From: an uncultured Thalassolituus sp.
GTDB taxonomy: Bacteria > Pseudomonadota > Gammaproteobacteria > Pseudomonadales > Oceanobacteraceae
Assembly: GCA_913061435.1 (NCBI GenBank)
Contig: CAJXUK010000018.1
Coordinates: forward strand, 1-54,528
Direction: 5' to 3'
DNA length: 54,528 nucleotides
The notes beneath the pieces were generated by a model. The model did not search any database. It was not told where the DNA came from and was given only the letters and a program-made list of their open reading frames with translations. The translations under genes were made by a program, and so were the position numbers. Shown here piece after piece: positions 34,934 through 43,440 of this stretch. Each line of letters opens with the position of its first letter. Position 1 is the first letter of the stretch.

Positions 34934-35461
34934 TTACTGCCACTGACTCACCGTCAAAGCAGCTGTTTTTGTTTCTTTATTGTCAGCAAGAGTCAACTCT
35001 AAGTATAAAGGCTGCTGGTTTTTTTCGATTTGCTTTTCCACTGTTAATTCTGCGGCTAAGCCTTGAAAATTTTTGCCCTTAGCAATTACCTTAACTGCAT
35101 GCTGGCCAGGACCTAAATTAAGCGTTGCTAGCGGATGAATAGCACCCTGACGTAACGCAGCTAACTGACGTTTGGTGTATAGATATTGAATAGGATTTTG
35201 TTCATCGACCGTGATTAATACTGAGTGCAACTCAAAAAACTCACCTCCTGCTAGTGAGACATAAATAGCTGCACGAGTAGTCGCAGGATTAAGAAGGTCA
35301 GTTTCTAATTGGTATAATTGGCGATTTAATTCCAACACCGATTGTTTAATGACTGCCGCCTGATCACTAACATCACTTTTACTAGCGTCTTTTACGGATA
35401 AACTGTCAGCAGATACTGCAGCAGATAACATTGAGAATAAAAATAAACTTAGCAAACGCAT
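34934..35461 (-). CDS. Secreted protein with beta-sandwich-like C-terminus, unknown function
   Basis: A 175-residue exported protein. The ATG at 35461 shares a base with the preceding stop (TAATG), which decides the start over a longer frame, and it yields a clean signal peptide (about 1-18, cleavage after VSA). After a short helical region (about 30-60, QSVLELNRQLYQLETDLL) the remainder looks beta-rich (AAIYVSLAGGEFFELHSV, GPGQHAVKVIAKGKN, QPLYLELTLAD), like an immunoglobulin-like or carbohydrate-binding sandwich. It was not recognised. It is the second gene of the cluster. Confidence 0.75.
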   Translation of the reverse strand: MRLLSLFLFSMLSAAVSADSLSVKDASKSDVSDQAAVIKQSVLELNRQLYQLETDLLNPATTRAAIYVSLAGGEFFELHSVLITVDEQNPIQYLYTKRQLAALRQGAIHPLATLNLGPGQHAVKVIAKGKNFQGLAAELTVEKQIEKNQQPLYLELTLADNKETKTAALTVSQWQ

Positions 35462-36114
35462 TACTTGTGACCTTCTAACGGAAACCATGGGCGATTAAGC
35501 AGCCACTTTCTTAAAATATTGGTAATTTCTGACTGTTGATTTTGGATATCTGTGGTAAATAAATGATCCAAAACACCATCGGGATTAATCAGCATTACGG
35601 CATGACTGGCATCTGATTTTAACCACCAAGCCTGTTTATTATTGTTATTATATTCTAACACTGGCAAACGCGACCATGGCGCTTGATTACTAGAGTTTTT
35701 GCGCCATATAAACCAAGTTACCAGACCTTCTGCAGCCATAGTTTCAGCAAAATACTGCCAACTGATCAGCTCTTCTTCACAGGCATCGCAATCACCCAAC
35801 CAAATCAACATAACGGGTTGACCCACCTGCTCAGACAAGCGTTGAGGAGAGACTTTAATTGCTGGCATTACAAAGTCTGCAACCTGCTCACCTACTTTTA
35901 GAGATAGTTCTAGGGCATGAACAGAACTGCTAATGAATAAGAATCCACCCATTAAAATTACTAAAAGTGGCTTAAAAGCCTGTATTTGAACAACCAGTTT
36001 CAGCTTATTAATTAGAATTGTAAGATAAGAATAACATTGTTTAAAGACCAACAAGTTTTTAAACATTGGCTTTTTTGAGACAGGAGTACCATTTTTAGCA
36101 TATAAGCTTCGCAT
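35461..36114 (-). CDS. Thioredoxin-fold (TlpA/redoxin-like) exported protein
   Basis: The first gene of the envelope cluster encodes 217 residues with an N-terminal hydrophobic segment (about 48-63) followed by SSVHA, either an uncleaved anchor or a signal peptide preceded by a long basic extension. The rest follows a thioredoxin/TlpA plan: GEQVADFVMPAI, then VMLIWLGDCDACEEELI with a Cys109-Asp-Ala-Cys112 active-site pair, and a later cis-Pro-like NPDGVLDHLF loop. It could reduce or oxidise cysteines in periplasmic partners; the TonB-like protein of the cluster has a candidate Cys pair. The true start is uncertain: an ATG at 36114 has AAGG upstream, but 40 residues before the membrane segment is long. 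Confidence 0.72.
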   Translation of the reverse strand: MRSLYAKNGTPVSKKPMFKNLLVFKQCYSYLTILINKLKLVVQIQAFKPLLVILMGGFLFISSSVHALELSLKVGEQVADFVMPAIKVSPQRLSEQVGQPVMLIWLGDCDACEEELISWQYFAETMAAEGLVTWFIWRKNSSNQAPWSRLPVLEYNNNNKQAWWLKSDASHAVMLINPDGVLDHLFTTDIQNQQSEITNILRKWLLNRPWFPLEGHK

Positions 36115-36297
36115 GAGCGTTAGCCTTAATTAAGTAGTATTATTCTTATTGTTATTACTATAACGAACTTATTATCCTCCCTAATAATGGGGTTTAGTTT
36201 ACATATTCTTACACTAAAAGCCAGTCTTTTGGCTGAGATAGTCTAATGACTTATTCATAAAAATCATCGACTTCTCAGCAAAAGAGGCAAATCTTAC

Positions 36298-37479
36298 TTA
36301 TTTACTCAACTGCTTCATGGCTTTTTCAAGGCCATCTAGGGTTAAGGGATACATTTCGTCTTCAAATATATGCTTTATCGTACCTAACGAACCACCATTC
36401 CCCCAATGGTGTTCGGGAGCAGGATTAATCCACACCACCTTGTTGAACTTATCTTTGACTCGCTGCAACCATACCGCGCCAGCTTCTTCATTCCAGTGCT
36501 CGACACTGCCACCGGGATGAGTCACTTCATACGGCGCCATCATGGCATCACCCACAAAAATCACTTTATAATCACTGCCATACTTGTTTAGTAAATCCCA
36601 AGTCATAGTTTGCTCATTGGTGCGGCGAATGTTTTTCTTCCAAACCGATTCGTATAAGCAGTTGTGAAAATAAAACGTCTCCATGTGTTTAAACTCACCA
36701 CGCGCCGCCGAAAAAAGCTCCTCGCATATTCTGACATGAGGATCCATAGAGCCGCCAATATCAAAAAACAACAATACTTTAACTGCATTATGACGCTCCG
36801 GTACCAGCTTGATATCCAAAAAGCCCGCATTACGTGCAGTCGATGAAATAGTATCGTCTAAATCTAGGGTATCAGCAGAGCCAGTTCGAGCAAACTTACG
36901 CAAACGGCGCAAAGCAACTTTGATATTGCGAATGCCCAGCTGGATAGAATCATCCAAGTCTTTGTAGTTACGCTTTTCCCATACCTTTACGGCTTTTTTA
37001 TGGCGCGACTTGCCTTGCTCGATGCGAAAGCCTTCTGGGTTAAAACCATTAGAACCGAACGGAGAAGTACCGCCGGTACCAATCATTTTGGTGCCGCCCT
37101 TGTGTCGCTTCTTTTGCTCTTCTAAACGCTCTTTAAAGGCTTTGATCAGTTCATCCAAACCGCCAAGACTTTCAATTTTATCCATTTCTTCTTGAGTCAT
37201 GATGCGTTCCATTTCTTTTCGCATCCAATCTTCAGGAATATTTGGATCATCCATTGCAAAATCTAGGCTATCGAGACCTTCAAAATAATGTCCAAACGCT
37301 TTATCAAATTTATCATAATGACGTTCATCCTTTACCAAACACAGTTTGGCAAGTGAATAGAACTCATCTATGTTAGAAAAAGCTAAATGATTTTGCACCG
37401 CTTCCACTAGATCTAAATATTCACTGACAGAACACGGCACTTTTGCCTGTCGCACTGTCATGAAAAAATCAATGAGCAT
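36298..37479 (-). CDS. CoxE-like von Willebrand factor A domain protein
   Basis: A 393-residue cytoplasmic protein of the VWA (CoxE-like) group that works with MoxR AAA ATPases as a metal-binding adaptor. The N-terminal helical region starts MLIDFFMTVRQAKVPCSVSEYLDL. A charged middle region (about 90-160) is followed by the VWA domain with MIDAS motif DIGGSMD (about 245-251), where the usual DxSxS is DxGxS, as is common in this group. The C-terminal part carries WINPAPEHHWGNGGS. It begins 23 bases after the moxR gene, with GGAGG upstream. The pair may act as a chaperone or for metallo-cofactor insertion; its client is not apparent here. Confidence 0.87.
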   Translation of the reverse strand: MLIDFFMTVRQAKVPCSVSEYLDLVEAVQNHLAFSNIDEFYSLAKLCLVKDERHYDKFDKAFGHYFEGLDSLDFAMDDPNIPEDWMRKEMERIMTQEEMDKIESLGGLDELIKAFKERLEEQKKRHKGGTKMIGTGGTSPFGSNGFNPEGFRIEQGKSRHKKAVKVWEKRNYKDLDDSIQLGIRNIKVALRRLRKFARTGSADTLDLDDTISSTARNAGFLDIKLVPERHNAVKVLLFFDIGGSMDPHVRICEELFSAARGEFKHMETFYFHNCLYESVWKKNIRRTNEQTMTWDLLNKYGSDYKVIFVGDAMMAPYEVTHPGGSVEHWNEEAGAVWLQRVKDKFNKVVWINPAPEHHWGNGGSLGTIKHIFEDEMYPLTLDGLEKAMKQLSK

Positions 37480-37502
37480 AATTAGCCTCCAACTGAAAAC
37501 GT

Positions 37503-38345
37503 CTAACCGCGACGACGACTCATAAAGGCCAGCTTTTCTAACAGCTGAACGTCTTGTTCATTCTTAACCAAGGCACCATACATAGGAGGAATCGCACTGG
37601 TACTATTCGCTTCGCGTAAAAATTCTACGCCTAAGTCATCAGCCATTAATAATTTTAACCAATCAATCAATTCTGATGTCGATGGTTTTTTCTTAAGGCC
37701 AGGCACTTTACGAACATCAAAGAAAATCTCCATGGCTTCTTTAACAAGTTCTTGCTGGATATTTGGGTAGTGAACGTCAACAATTTTTTCCATAGTTTCT
37801 TTTGATGGAAAATCGATGTAATGAAAGAAACAACGACGAAGAAATGCATCGGGCAATTCTTTTTCATTATTACTGGTGATTAAAATAATCGGGCGGTGCT
37901 TAGCCACAATACGCTCTTGTGTTTCGTAGCAATAGAACTCCATTTTATCGAGCTCTAGTAACAAATCGTTGGGAAATTCGATATCGGCTTTATCAACCTC
38001 ATCAATCAGTAAAACCACTGGCTTGTCGGCTTCAAAGGCTTCCCACAGCTTACCTTTAACAATGTAATTTTTAATATCATGTACTTTTTCATTACCCAGT
38101 TGCGAATCACGCAAACGCGATACTGCATCGTACTCATACAATCCCTGATGCGCCTTGGTAGTACTTTTGATGTGCCATTGAATCAGCTCGGTACCTAACG
38201 AGTCAGCCAGCTGTTCAGCTAGCATTGTTTTACCCGTTCCTGGCTCGCCCTTTAGCAACAAAGGGCGCTGTAAGGTAATCGCGGCATTAACAGCCATTTG
38301 CAACTCAGGAGTTGCGACGTATTCATTCGTACCTTGGAATTTCAT
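37503..38345 (-). CDS. MoxR-family AAA ATPase
   Basis: A 280-residue AAA ATPase of the MoxR/AAA_5 group. Walker A is GEPGTGKTM (about 37-45), Walker B VVLLIDEVDKAD (about 110-121), sensor 1 is in ILITSNNEKELPDAFLRRC with an Arg-finger pair nearby, and the C-terminal lid has the family end. GAGG precedes the ATG. With the downstream CoxE-like VWA protein it forms the classic MoxR-VWA pair that assists maturation of enzymes or metal centres. It is single-domain, so a separate client or adaptor is required. Confidence 0.93.
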   Translation of the reverse strand: MKFQGTNEYVATPELQMAVNAAITLQRPLLLKGEPGTGKTMLAEQLADSLGTELIQWHIKSTTKAHQGLYEYDAVSRLRDSQLGNEKVHDIKNYIVKGKLWEAFEADKPVVLLIDEVDKADIEFPNDLLLELDKMEFYCYETQERIVAKHRPIILITSNNEKELPDAFLRRCFFHYIDFPSKETMEKIVDVHYPNIQQELVKEAMEIFFDVRKVPGLKKKPSTSELIDWLKLLMADDLGVEFLREANSTSAIPPMYGALVKNEQDVQLLEKLAFMSRRRG

Positions 38346-38507
38346 AATAACCTCAAGTCATCGTCTTCAGTTAAATTAGCGATTTTTCAATCAAATTAAA
38401 GCCTTATAATTGAAGGCAGTATAAGGGTATCACTGCCATGCAACAAGATGCGCCACACTTATCAATTGACCTTGTTCATAATAATTCGTTTGAAATAAAT
38501 CCTTTAC

Positions 38508-38531
38508 AAAAAAAAGGGCCTAATGGCCCTT
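38508..38531 (-). terminator. Terminator after the TIGR03503-like gene
   Basis: A 7-base-pair GC-rich stem (38514-38520 with 38525-38531) with a 4-base loop is followed on the minus strand by a run of eight T residues (two of them in the stem). Confidence 0.85.
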
Positions 38532-38607
38532 AATTTATTTGCAAATATAACGATATGTTACCTATATCTAAATATTTAAAGTGTTACGAAAACACACTCT
38601 AAGTGGA

Positions 38608-41019
38608 TTAGTCTTTTTTATCATCTTTATCCTCGTCAAATTCTCCCCAAGAATCTTCATCGAAATCGAGTTCGTCATCTGGGTCGATAGAGAAATTTTC
38701 GTCGAAATCGTCTTCCGTTGGAAACCCCTCATCGTCAATACTGTCAACGGGAGCTTCTTCTGCTTGTACTTCTTCAGATGGCAAGTCATCCATCACAGTG
38801 TCTTCTAGAACGGGTGGCTCTTCTACTGATTCAGCGGCAGTTTCTTCTACAACTTCTTCTATCGAGTCATTTTCCAAAGACGTTTCAACCTCAACTTCTG
38901 CTGAAGAATCAGAATCATTAGCTTCAGGTAATATAGAAGCTGGCTCAGTTACCAGAGGAATGTCCTCTTCTTCACCTTCGTCTAATGAATCAAAATCACC
39001 CGAAAACTCATCTTCGGGGTCTTCTAAATCAGCCAACATCTCTTTTTTATCGCGCTCGGTTTGCGCATCAACGGCGGCAGGTTTTCGCAATAAGAACCAC
39101 CATACAGCAGCACCAATGACTGATGCACTCGCCAATGCAATGATTAGATAAACCCACCATGCAAGCCCTTCATCTTTACTAGCAACTTCTTCAGCAGTAT
39201 CTTCAACAGGCTTGTCTGCAACTACTTTATCGTCCTCTATGGCCGCAACTAAATTAGCCTCAATATCGACAGCAATTCCCGGTTCTACATCGACAGGCTC
39301 ATTACTTATTTCCTGCTCTTTCGGAGCTACCGGCTCAACTAACACTTCAGATTTATTGGGGGCAGTATTGTCTACAGCCTTAATTGGTAAATCAAAAATA
39401 ATGGGGGCTGGTGTTACTTTAAAGCTTCTATCATTTGAGGTAATGCCTCTCACATTCAACTCAACTGAATATTCACCAGTTCCTTTATCTGGTGCTATTT
39501 CACTTACCCATGCTTGTACTTCTGAGTTGTATAAAACTGATTGAATCATGGTACTGTCATCTGGGCTTTTAATTTTAGCGATTACCCGCGTACGCTCAAG
39601 ATCAATGTCATTCGCTAATGGCTTCACAACAATACGATAAAGATTATTTTCAATATCGGGCTGCTGAATAACCTCAACGGGTTCCATCACTGTCATAGAA
39701 ATACTGCGCTTACGCTGAAAAGTTCTACCTTCTGCGATGATGTCAATCTGGTACTGCCCTATTTCACGAACGCGGTGTAACCCTTCATAAAATAAACCAT
39801 CAGCAGGTGGGGATTCGGGATTCGATAACACTTTACTGCCCTCGCGACCGGAGGCGGTGACCACACTCATTTTAATATCGGTTAAACGCAAAATTTCGGC
39901 TTTATTTACCACCTGCCCTTCGTTGGTTAATTTGATAATCACATCCAACTTATCTTCAGGAAATGACGTTGCCGGTATGCCTTCAACTGACAGCGCCAAG
40001 TCTGACAAGATAGTTACTCGGTTAGCGGGATCTAAATCTGCTTCAGCTACCCATGTCCCGGCTTCTGGCTGTTTAATGGTTATCAGATCAAAACTAATAT
40101 CATTATGCCAACGAACGTTTTGCGGATGATCCAAGGCTGATAAGCGAACGCCAGTAGGGCTTAATAAAGCACTCTCCTGAGCTGCACGGCCTGTGCGTTT
40201 AAAAATAAGGGCGGTAAATTCATCAACACTGCTATCAATGACAAAGGTGTTATCTTCCATTGGCACTTGTTCAGCCGGTACCGCACGGTCAAAAGCTCTT
40301 AAAAATGCTTTCATCAAGCCTTCAGCATCATCGGCCTGTGAATATAAACCACCCGTTTCAATTGCTAATCTTTGCAATAGACCTTTATCTGCTAGATCTG
40401 ATAAGGCTAATGTATGAATACTGGCCCCAGATTTTCTATATTTCTCCAGCACATCATTCATCAATCGAGTTTTTTCTTCGGCATTGACTTGCTCTGTGTT
40501 TGAACTCCCCTCAGCGGCCATATCTATCTGGCCATCGGTTAACAAAATAATACTTTGCTGAAAGCCAGCGTCTGCTTTTAAACCCCATGCAGCGTCATTT
40601 AAAACTCCAGTCAAGTTGGTTTTCAAACCTACTGAGTTTATAGCCAAAGCGGCTTGTTTGGCTTTTTCTCGCCACTGCTGATCAACCGGTGCAACCGGTA
40701 AAATATTATTAACATACTGGCCAAATGTCCAAATACCGGCTTGAGCGCCCTCGGGCATCAGTTCAAGCAATAAATTGACCGCCGGAATTCGCAAGTTGTT
40801 AGGATCCGTTTGTTTCATGCTGCCAGAAATATCAACCACGATACGCACATCAAAAGGCAAATCTTTTTTGCTGTCCGCGCTTGAGGCCTCAACCGCAACA
40901 GAAGGGCTAGGAATGACAAGAGTTAATGCGATTAAACAAAAAAATAAAGCGGGCAACATAAATAAAAACAGATCACCAATGCTAGATTTTATTGGTGAAA
41001 ATGAAGGGTGTTTGAGCAT
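38608..41019 (-). CDS. VWA-domain membrane protein, TIGR03503-like
   Basis: An 803-residue protein of the poorly characterised TIGR03503 group. After a signal peptide or anchor (hydrophobic about 20-40) comes a VWA domain with a complete MIDAS motif DISGS (near 62-66) and LLTDG. A long beta-rich region (about 260-540) is followed by an acidic Val/Pro linker, a membrane helix (WWVYLIIALASASVIGAAV, about 615-635) and a very acidic cytoplasmic tail rich in Asp and Glu (about 650-803). Such a topology places the VWA domain in the periplasm and the tail inside. The ATG at 41019 is chosen because GGAG precedes it. It is a single-gene unit closed by a terminator. Confidence 0.85.
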   Translation of the reverse strand: MLKHPSFSPIKSSIGDLFLFMLPALFFCLIALTLVIPSPSVAVEASSADSKKDLPFDVRIVVDISGSMKQTDPNNLRIPAVNLLLELMPEGAQAGIWTFGQYVNNILPVAPVDQQWREKAKQAALAINSVGLKTNLTGVLNDAAWGLKADAGFQQSIILLTDGQIDMAAEGSSNTEQVNAEEKTRLMNDVLEKYRKSGASIHTLALSDLADKGLLQRLAIETGGLYSQADDAEGLMKAFLRAFDRAVPAEQVPMEDNTFVIDSSVDEFTALIFKRTGRAAQESALLSPTGVRLSALDHPQNVRWHNDISFDLITIKQPEAGTWVAEADLDPANRVTILSDLALSVEGIPATSFPEDKLDVIIKLTNEGQVVNKAEILRLTDIKMSVVTASGREGSKVLSNPESPPADGLFYEGLHRVREIGQYQIDIIAEGRTFQRKRSISMTVMEPVEVIQQPDIENNLYRIVVKPLANDIDLERTRVIAKIKSPDDSTMIQSVLYNSEVQAWVSEIAPDKGTGEYSVELNVRGITSNDRSFKVTPAPIIFDLPIKAVDNTAPNKSEVLVEPVAPKEQEISNEPVDVEPGIAVDIEANLVAAIEDDKVVADKPVEDTAEEVASKDEGLAWWVYLIIALASASVIGAAVWWFLLRKPAAVDAQTERDKKEMLADLEDPEDEFSGDFDSLDEGEEEDIPLVTEPASILPEANDSDSSAEVEVETSLENDSIEEVVEETAAESVEEPPVLEDTVMDDLPSEEVQAEEAPVDSIDDEGFPTEDDFDENFSIDPDDELDFDEDSWGEFDEDKDDKKD

Positions 41020-41147
41020 TGCGCAACTCCGGTAATTGGAAACCAAAATATGAAACAACTGTCTATTGTATCAATTTATTATATTTATAAAGATAGCAAA
41101 GAATTGATCAATTACCAGAGATATCAATTCTTTGCGAGACGCGGATG

Positions 41148-41492
41148 CTATTTGTTAGCGGCAATGACTTTAGCGCGCACAAACGTGATTAACGATAATA
41201 ACGACATCAACACTAACCCGACACACAATGTGACCAGCATATAAATCACAGCATCAAAAATTGAAGTATCTGTTTCTAAAAACGTGCGGAAAATAATAAC
41301 AATAAACGCCGGCGCATAATGGGTTCCCTCAGGATCAAGAGGAGCAGGTGTAAACAGTAAAGCTGCACCTAGAATGCGTACGATTATTTTAAGATCTTTT
41401 TGCTTAACCCAAAAAAACAGCTTTTCCCAAGCCCAAAAACAGGCAAGAGCAGATAGACCGTAAACCAGCCATTGCACCCACACATTAAACAT
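41148..41492 (-). CDS. Small inner-membrane protein, unknown function
   Basis: A 114-residue protein with about four hydrophobic segments (about 6-25, 33-48, 58-72 and 82-105) and the loop TPAPLDPEGTHYAPAF. It was not recognised, although proteins of this type accompany ycgN in several gammaproteobacteria. The start is ATG at 41492, sharing a base with the ycgN stop (TAATG) and preceded by GGAAAG; a longer frame begins at 41522 with no ribosome-binding site. It is the last member of the ycgL-ycgN group. Confidence 0.75.
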   Translation of the reverse strand: MFNVWVQWLVYGLSALACFWAWEKLFFWVKQKDLKIIVRILGAALLFTPAPLDPEGTHYAPAFIVIIFRTFLETDTSIFDAVIYMLVTLCVGLVLMSLLSLITFVRAKVIAANK

Positions 41493-41932
41493 TAAGCTTT
41501 CCATATTATGTGGCTTTGCCACTCCTCCTCGGGCACTTGATCATCAGCAATGCCTTTTCCGCGCAATGAAATTTCAGCTTTATGAACCGTTTCAGGGTCA
41601 CCGCTGATCAAGGGGTGCCAATCATAAAGAGGTTTACCTTCTGCAATTAAACGATAAGCACAGGTGTCGGGCAACCAATGAAAGCTCTCTGCTTGCTCGG
41701 GAGTTAACCAGACACATTCGGGCACTAATTGATTACGTGTTTGATAAACCGTACAAGAACAATCCTGCTTATCTAAATAACGACAGTGAATATCTGTGTA
41801 GTAAACTTCTTCTGTGTCTTCGTCTTCTAACTTATGCAAACAACAACGAGCGCAGCCATCACATAACGACTCCCATTCTTGCTTGGTCATTTGCTTTAAT
41901 GTTTTGGTTTGCCAAAAAGGTTGCGCACTCAC
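41492..41932 (-). CDS. ycgN: YcgN family cysteine-cluster protein
   Basis: A 146-residue YcgN (UPF0260) family protein. Cysteines in CDGCARCC (about 24-31) and others further on (in the CRYL, CSCTVY and CVWL contexts) are typical and may bind a metal or iron-sulfur centre; the function is unknown. The start is GTG at 41932, overlapping the ycgL stop by four bases (GTGA), with AAGGA upstream. The ycgL-ycgN coupling is conserved in gammaproteobacteria. Confidence 0.9.
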   Translation of the reverse strand: MSAQPFWQTKTLKQMTKQEWESLCDGCARCCLHKLEDEDTEEVYYTDIHCRYLDKQDCSCTVYQTRNQLVPECVWLTPEQAESFHWLPDTCAYRLIAEGKPLYDWHPLISGDPETVHKAEISLRGKGIADDQVPEEEWQSHIIWKA

Positions 41933-42222
41933 TCGTCTTTATCCTTTTTGCAAAATAAATCCAGCCCATTACCCATTGTTTCTTTAGGGGGTGGCAACTG
42001 TAAATAAAAGCCTTTTTCTTGAATCGAATCAATAACTTTATCGGCACTGACAACGGCCAATTTCCGTTCTGGAGTTAACAATAATTTGGTAACTAGCTTA
42101 GGGGTTCCAAAAGTATCTAATAAGACCTCAGGAACCTCTGACAAATCGTCTTTTAAAGATACGTATAAGTACGTTTCTTCTTTACGAAGACTTTTATATA
42201 CATTACAAAATAATTTGGTCAT
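41929..42222 (-). CDS. ycgL: YcgL domain-containing protein
   Basis: A 97-residue YcgL family protein of unknown function. Family features include FCNVYKSLRKEETYLYV at the N-terminus, TFGTPKLVTKLLL in the middle and the GFYLQLPPP segment. It overlaps ycgN by four bases and lies 26 bases downstream of rnd. The three genes are likely cotranscribed, an arrangement seen in other gammaproteobacteria. Confidence 0.9.
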   Translation of the reverse strand: MTKLFCNVYKSLRKEETYLYVSLKDDLSEVPEVLLDTFGTPKLVTKLLLTPERKLAVVSADKVIDSIQEKGFYLQLPPPKETMGNGLDLFCKKDKDE

Positions 42223-42248
42223 AACAGCCTACTGTCATTGTATGGATT

Positions 42249-43373
42249 TTATGCTTCGATTTGCGCCAAAGAAGCGCTTAAATCATCTACAATTTCACTT
42301 TTTCGCCAGCCGCTTAAAACCTCTGGAAAAGTATAAGGGCCGCGAGGATACCCAGATCGTAACAGCGCTTCCAGTGTTTTTTTCTTTACTAGAATATCCG
42401 CCGGAATATCGATTATTTCTGCCCGTGCAGTGACAATTTTTTTCAGCTTTTTCAAATACACACCAGCGTCAACCGACAAAGGCTGACTAAGAGCTTCTGG
42501 CCAAGCAGTATCGGCAACAGCAATGGCATCAGCAATAATGGCTAGTACCTCAGCACCATGGCTTTGCCGTAAATGCAGTTTCATACCTGCTCTCGCCAAA
42601 TCTCCCAAATGCGCAGGCTGATAACGGGCTATATTCCATAGCACATTATCGGCCACTAAATGTGAACGAGGAATGTTCAATAGGCGAGTCGTTTTTTCAC
42701 GCCAGATGCACATTTGCTGCAGAACATATTGCTCTTGTGGTCGTAACTTCCATGCCAGCTTAATCTTGCGATATTGCTCACTGTAATCGTCTGAAATTCG
42801 CCCTGCTTCCATTAATCGAGTGCAGTCTTCTTGCCACCAGCTTAGGCGATTCATGCGTGTGAGAATAACAACTAATTTTTGATAACATTGATACAGATAA
42901 AACACATCAGCAACGGCGTAATTTATTTGATTATCACGCAAAGGGCGCTGTAACCAATCAGAACGGGTTTCACCCTTGTCAATGTCTAACCCAAGCACCG
43001 CTTTTACTAAACGCTGAAACCCCATAATACCACCGAGACTTGCCAGTGCTGCCCCTAATTGCGTATCCGCTACCGGTGAAGGAATGGTACCCGTAAGGCA
43101 ATGGCAGACTTCAAAATCTTCAGAACAGGCATGAAATACTTTAACAACACTTTGATCATCTAACAAAGCTGCAAAGCTAGACCAGTCAGTAATGGTTAAT
43201 GGATCTATTAAAAAGCAATTATTAGCATCAGCAACCTGTACTAATCCAGCTTTTGGAAAAAAAGTAGAGGTACGAACAAATTCTGTATCCAAGGCGATAA
43301 AATCTTGCAGCTGCCATTGCTGGCAATAATGCGCTAACTGTTCGTTGGTGGTTATCCATACGGGTTTTGGAAT
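42249..43373 (-). CDS. rnd: Ribonuclease D, apparent non-AUG start
   Basis: 3'-5' exonuclease that trims tRNA and small RNA precursors. The DEDD catalytic residues are visible: Asp29 and Glu31 in ALDTEF, the Asp in HACSEDFEVC, and the YAVADV motif near residue 155; the HRDC domain occupies the C-terminal half. The coding similarity continues upstream of the first standard start codon (a TTG within LDTEF, which would delete the first catalytic strand). Residues WITTNEQLAHYCQQW align with E. coli RNase D WITTDD-type N-terminus, yet no ATG, GTG or TTG is in frame there. An ATT at 43373 gives 374 residues, against 375 in E. coli. Another ATT at 43385 has a GAGAG stretch upstream. Confidence 0.88.
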   Translation of the reverse strand: MPKPVWITTNEQLAHYCQQWQLQDFIALDTEFVRTSTFFPKAGLVQVADANNCFLIDPLTITDWSSFAALLDDQSVVKVFHACSEDFEVCHCLTGTIPSPVADTQLGAALASLGGIMGFQRLVKAVLGLDIDKGETRSDWLQRPLRDNQINYAVADVFYLYQCYQKLVVILTRMNRLSWWQEDCTRLMEAGRISDDYSEQYRKIKLAWKLRPQEQYVLQQMCIWREKTTRLLNIPRSHLVADNVLWNIARYQPAHLGDLARAGMKLHLRQSHGAEVLAIIADAIAVADTAWPEALSQPLSVDAGVYLKKLKKIVTARAEIIDIPADILVKKKTLEALLRSGYPRGPYTFPEVLSGWRKSEIVDDLSASLAQIEA

Positions 43374-43440
43374 AGAATTTAAAATATTTTTACTCTCTGT
43401 ATCGACTAAATTTGCCGGATAGTTATTAATGTAATTAACT

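Noticed and set aside
36219..36234. Possible terminator after the CoxE-like VWA gene.
   Set aside because: The stem is only five base pairs with a short T stretch, too weak to claim.
38798..39544. Plus-strand Ser/Thr-rich open frames opposite the VWA membrane protein.
   Set aside because: They mirror the Asp/Glu-rich tail and linker of the minus-strand gene and show no ribosome-binding sites or domains.
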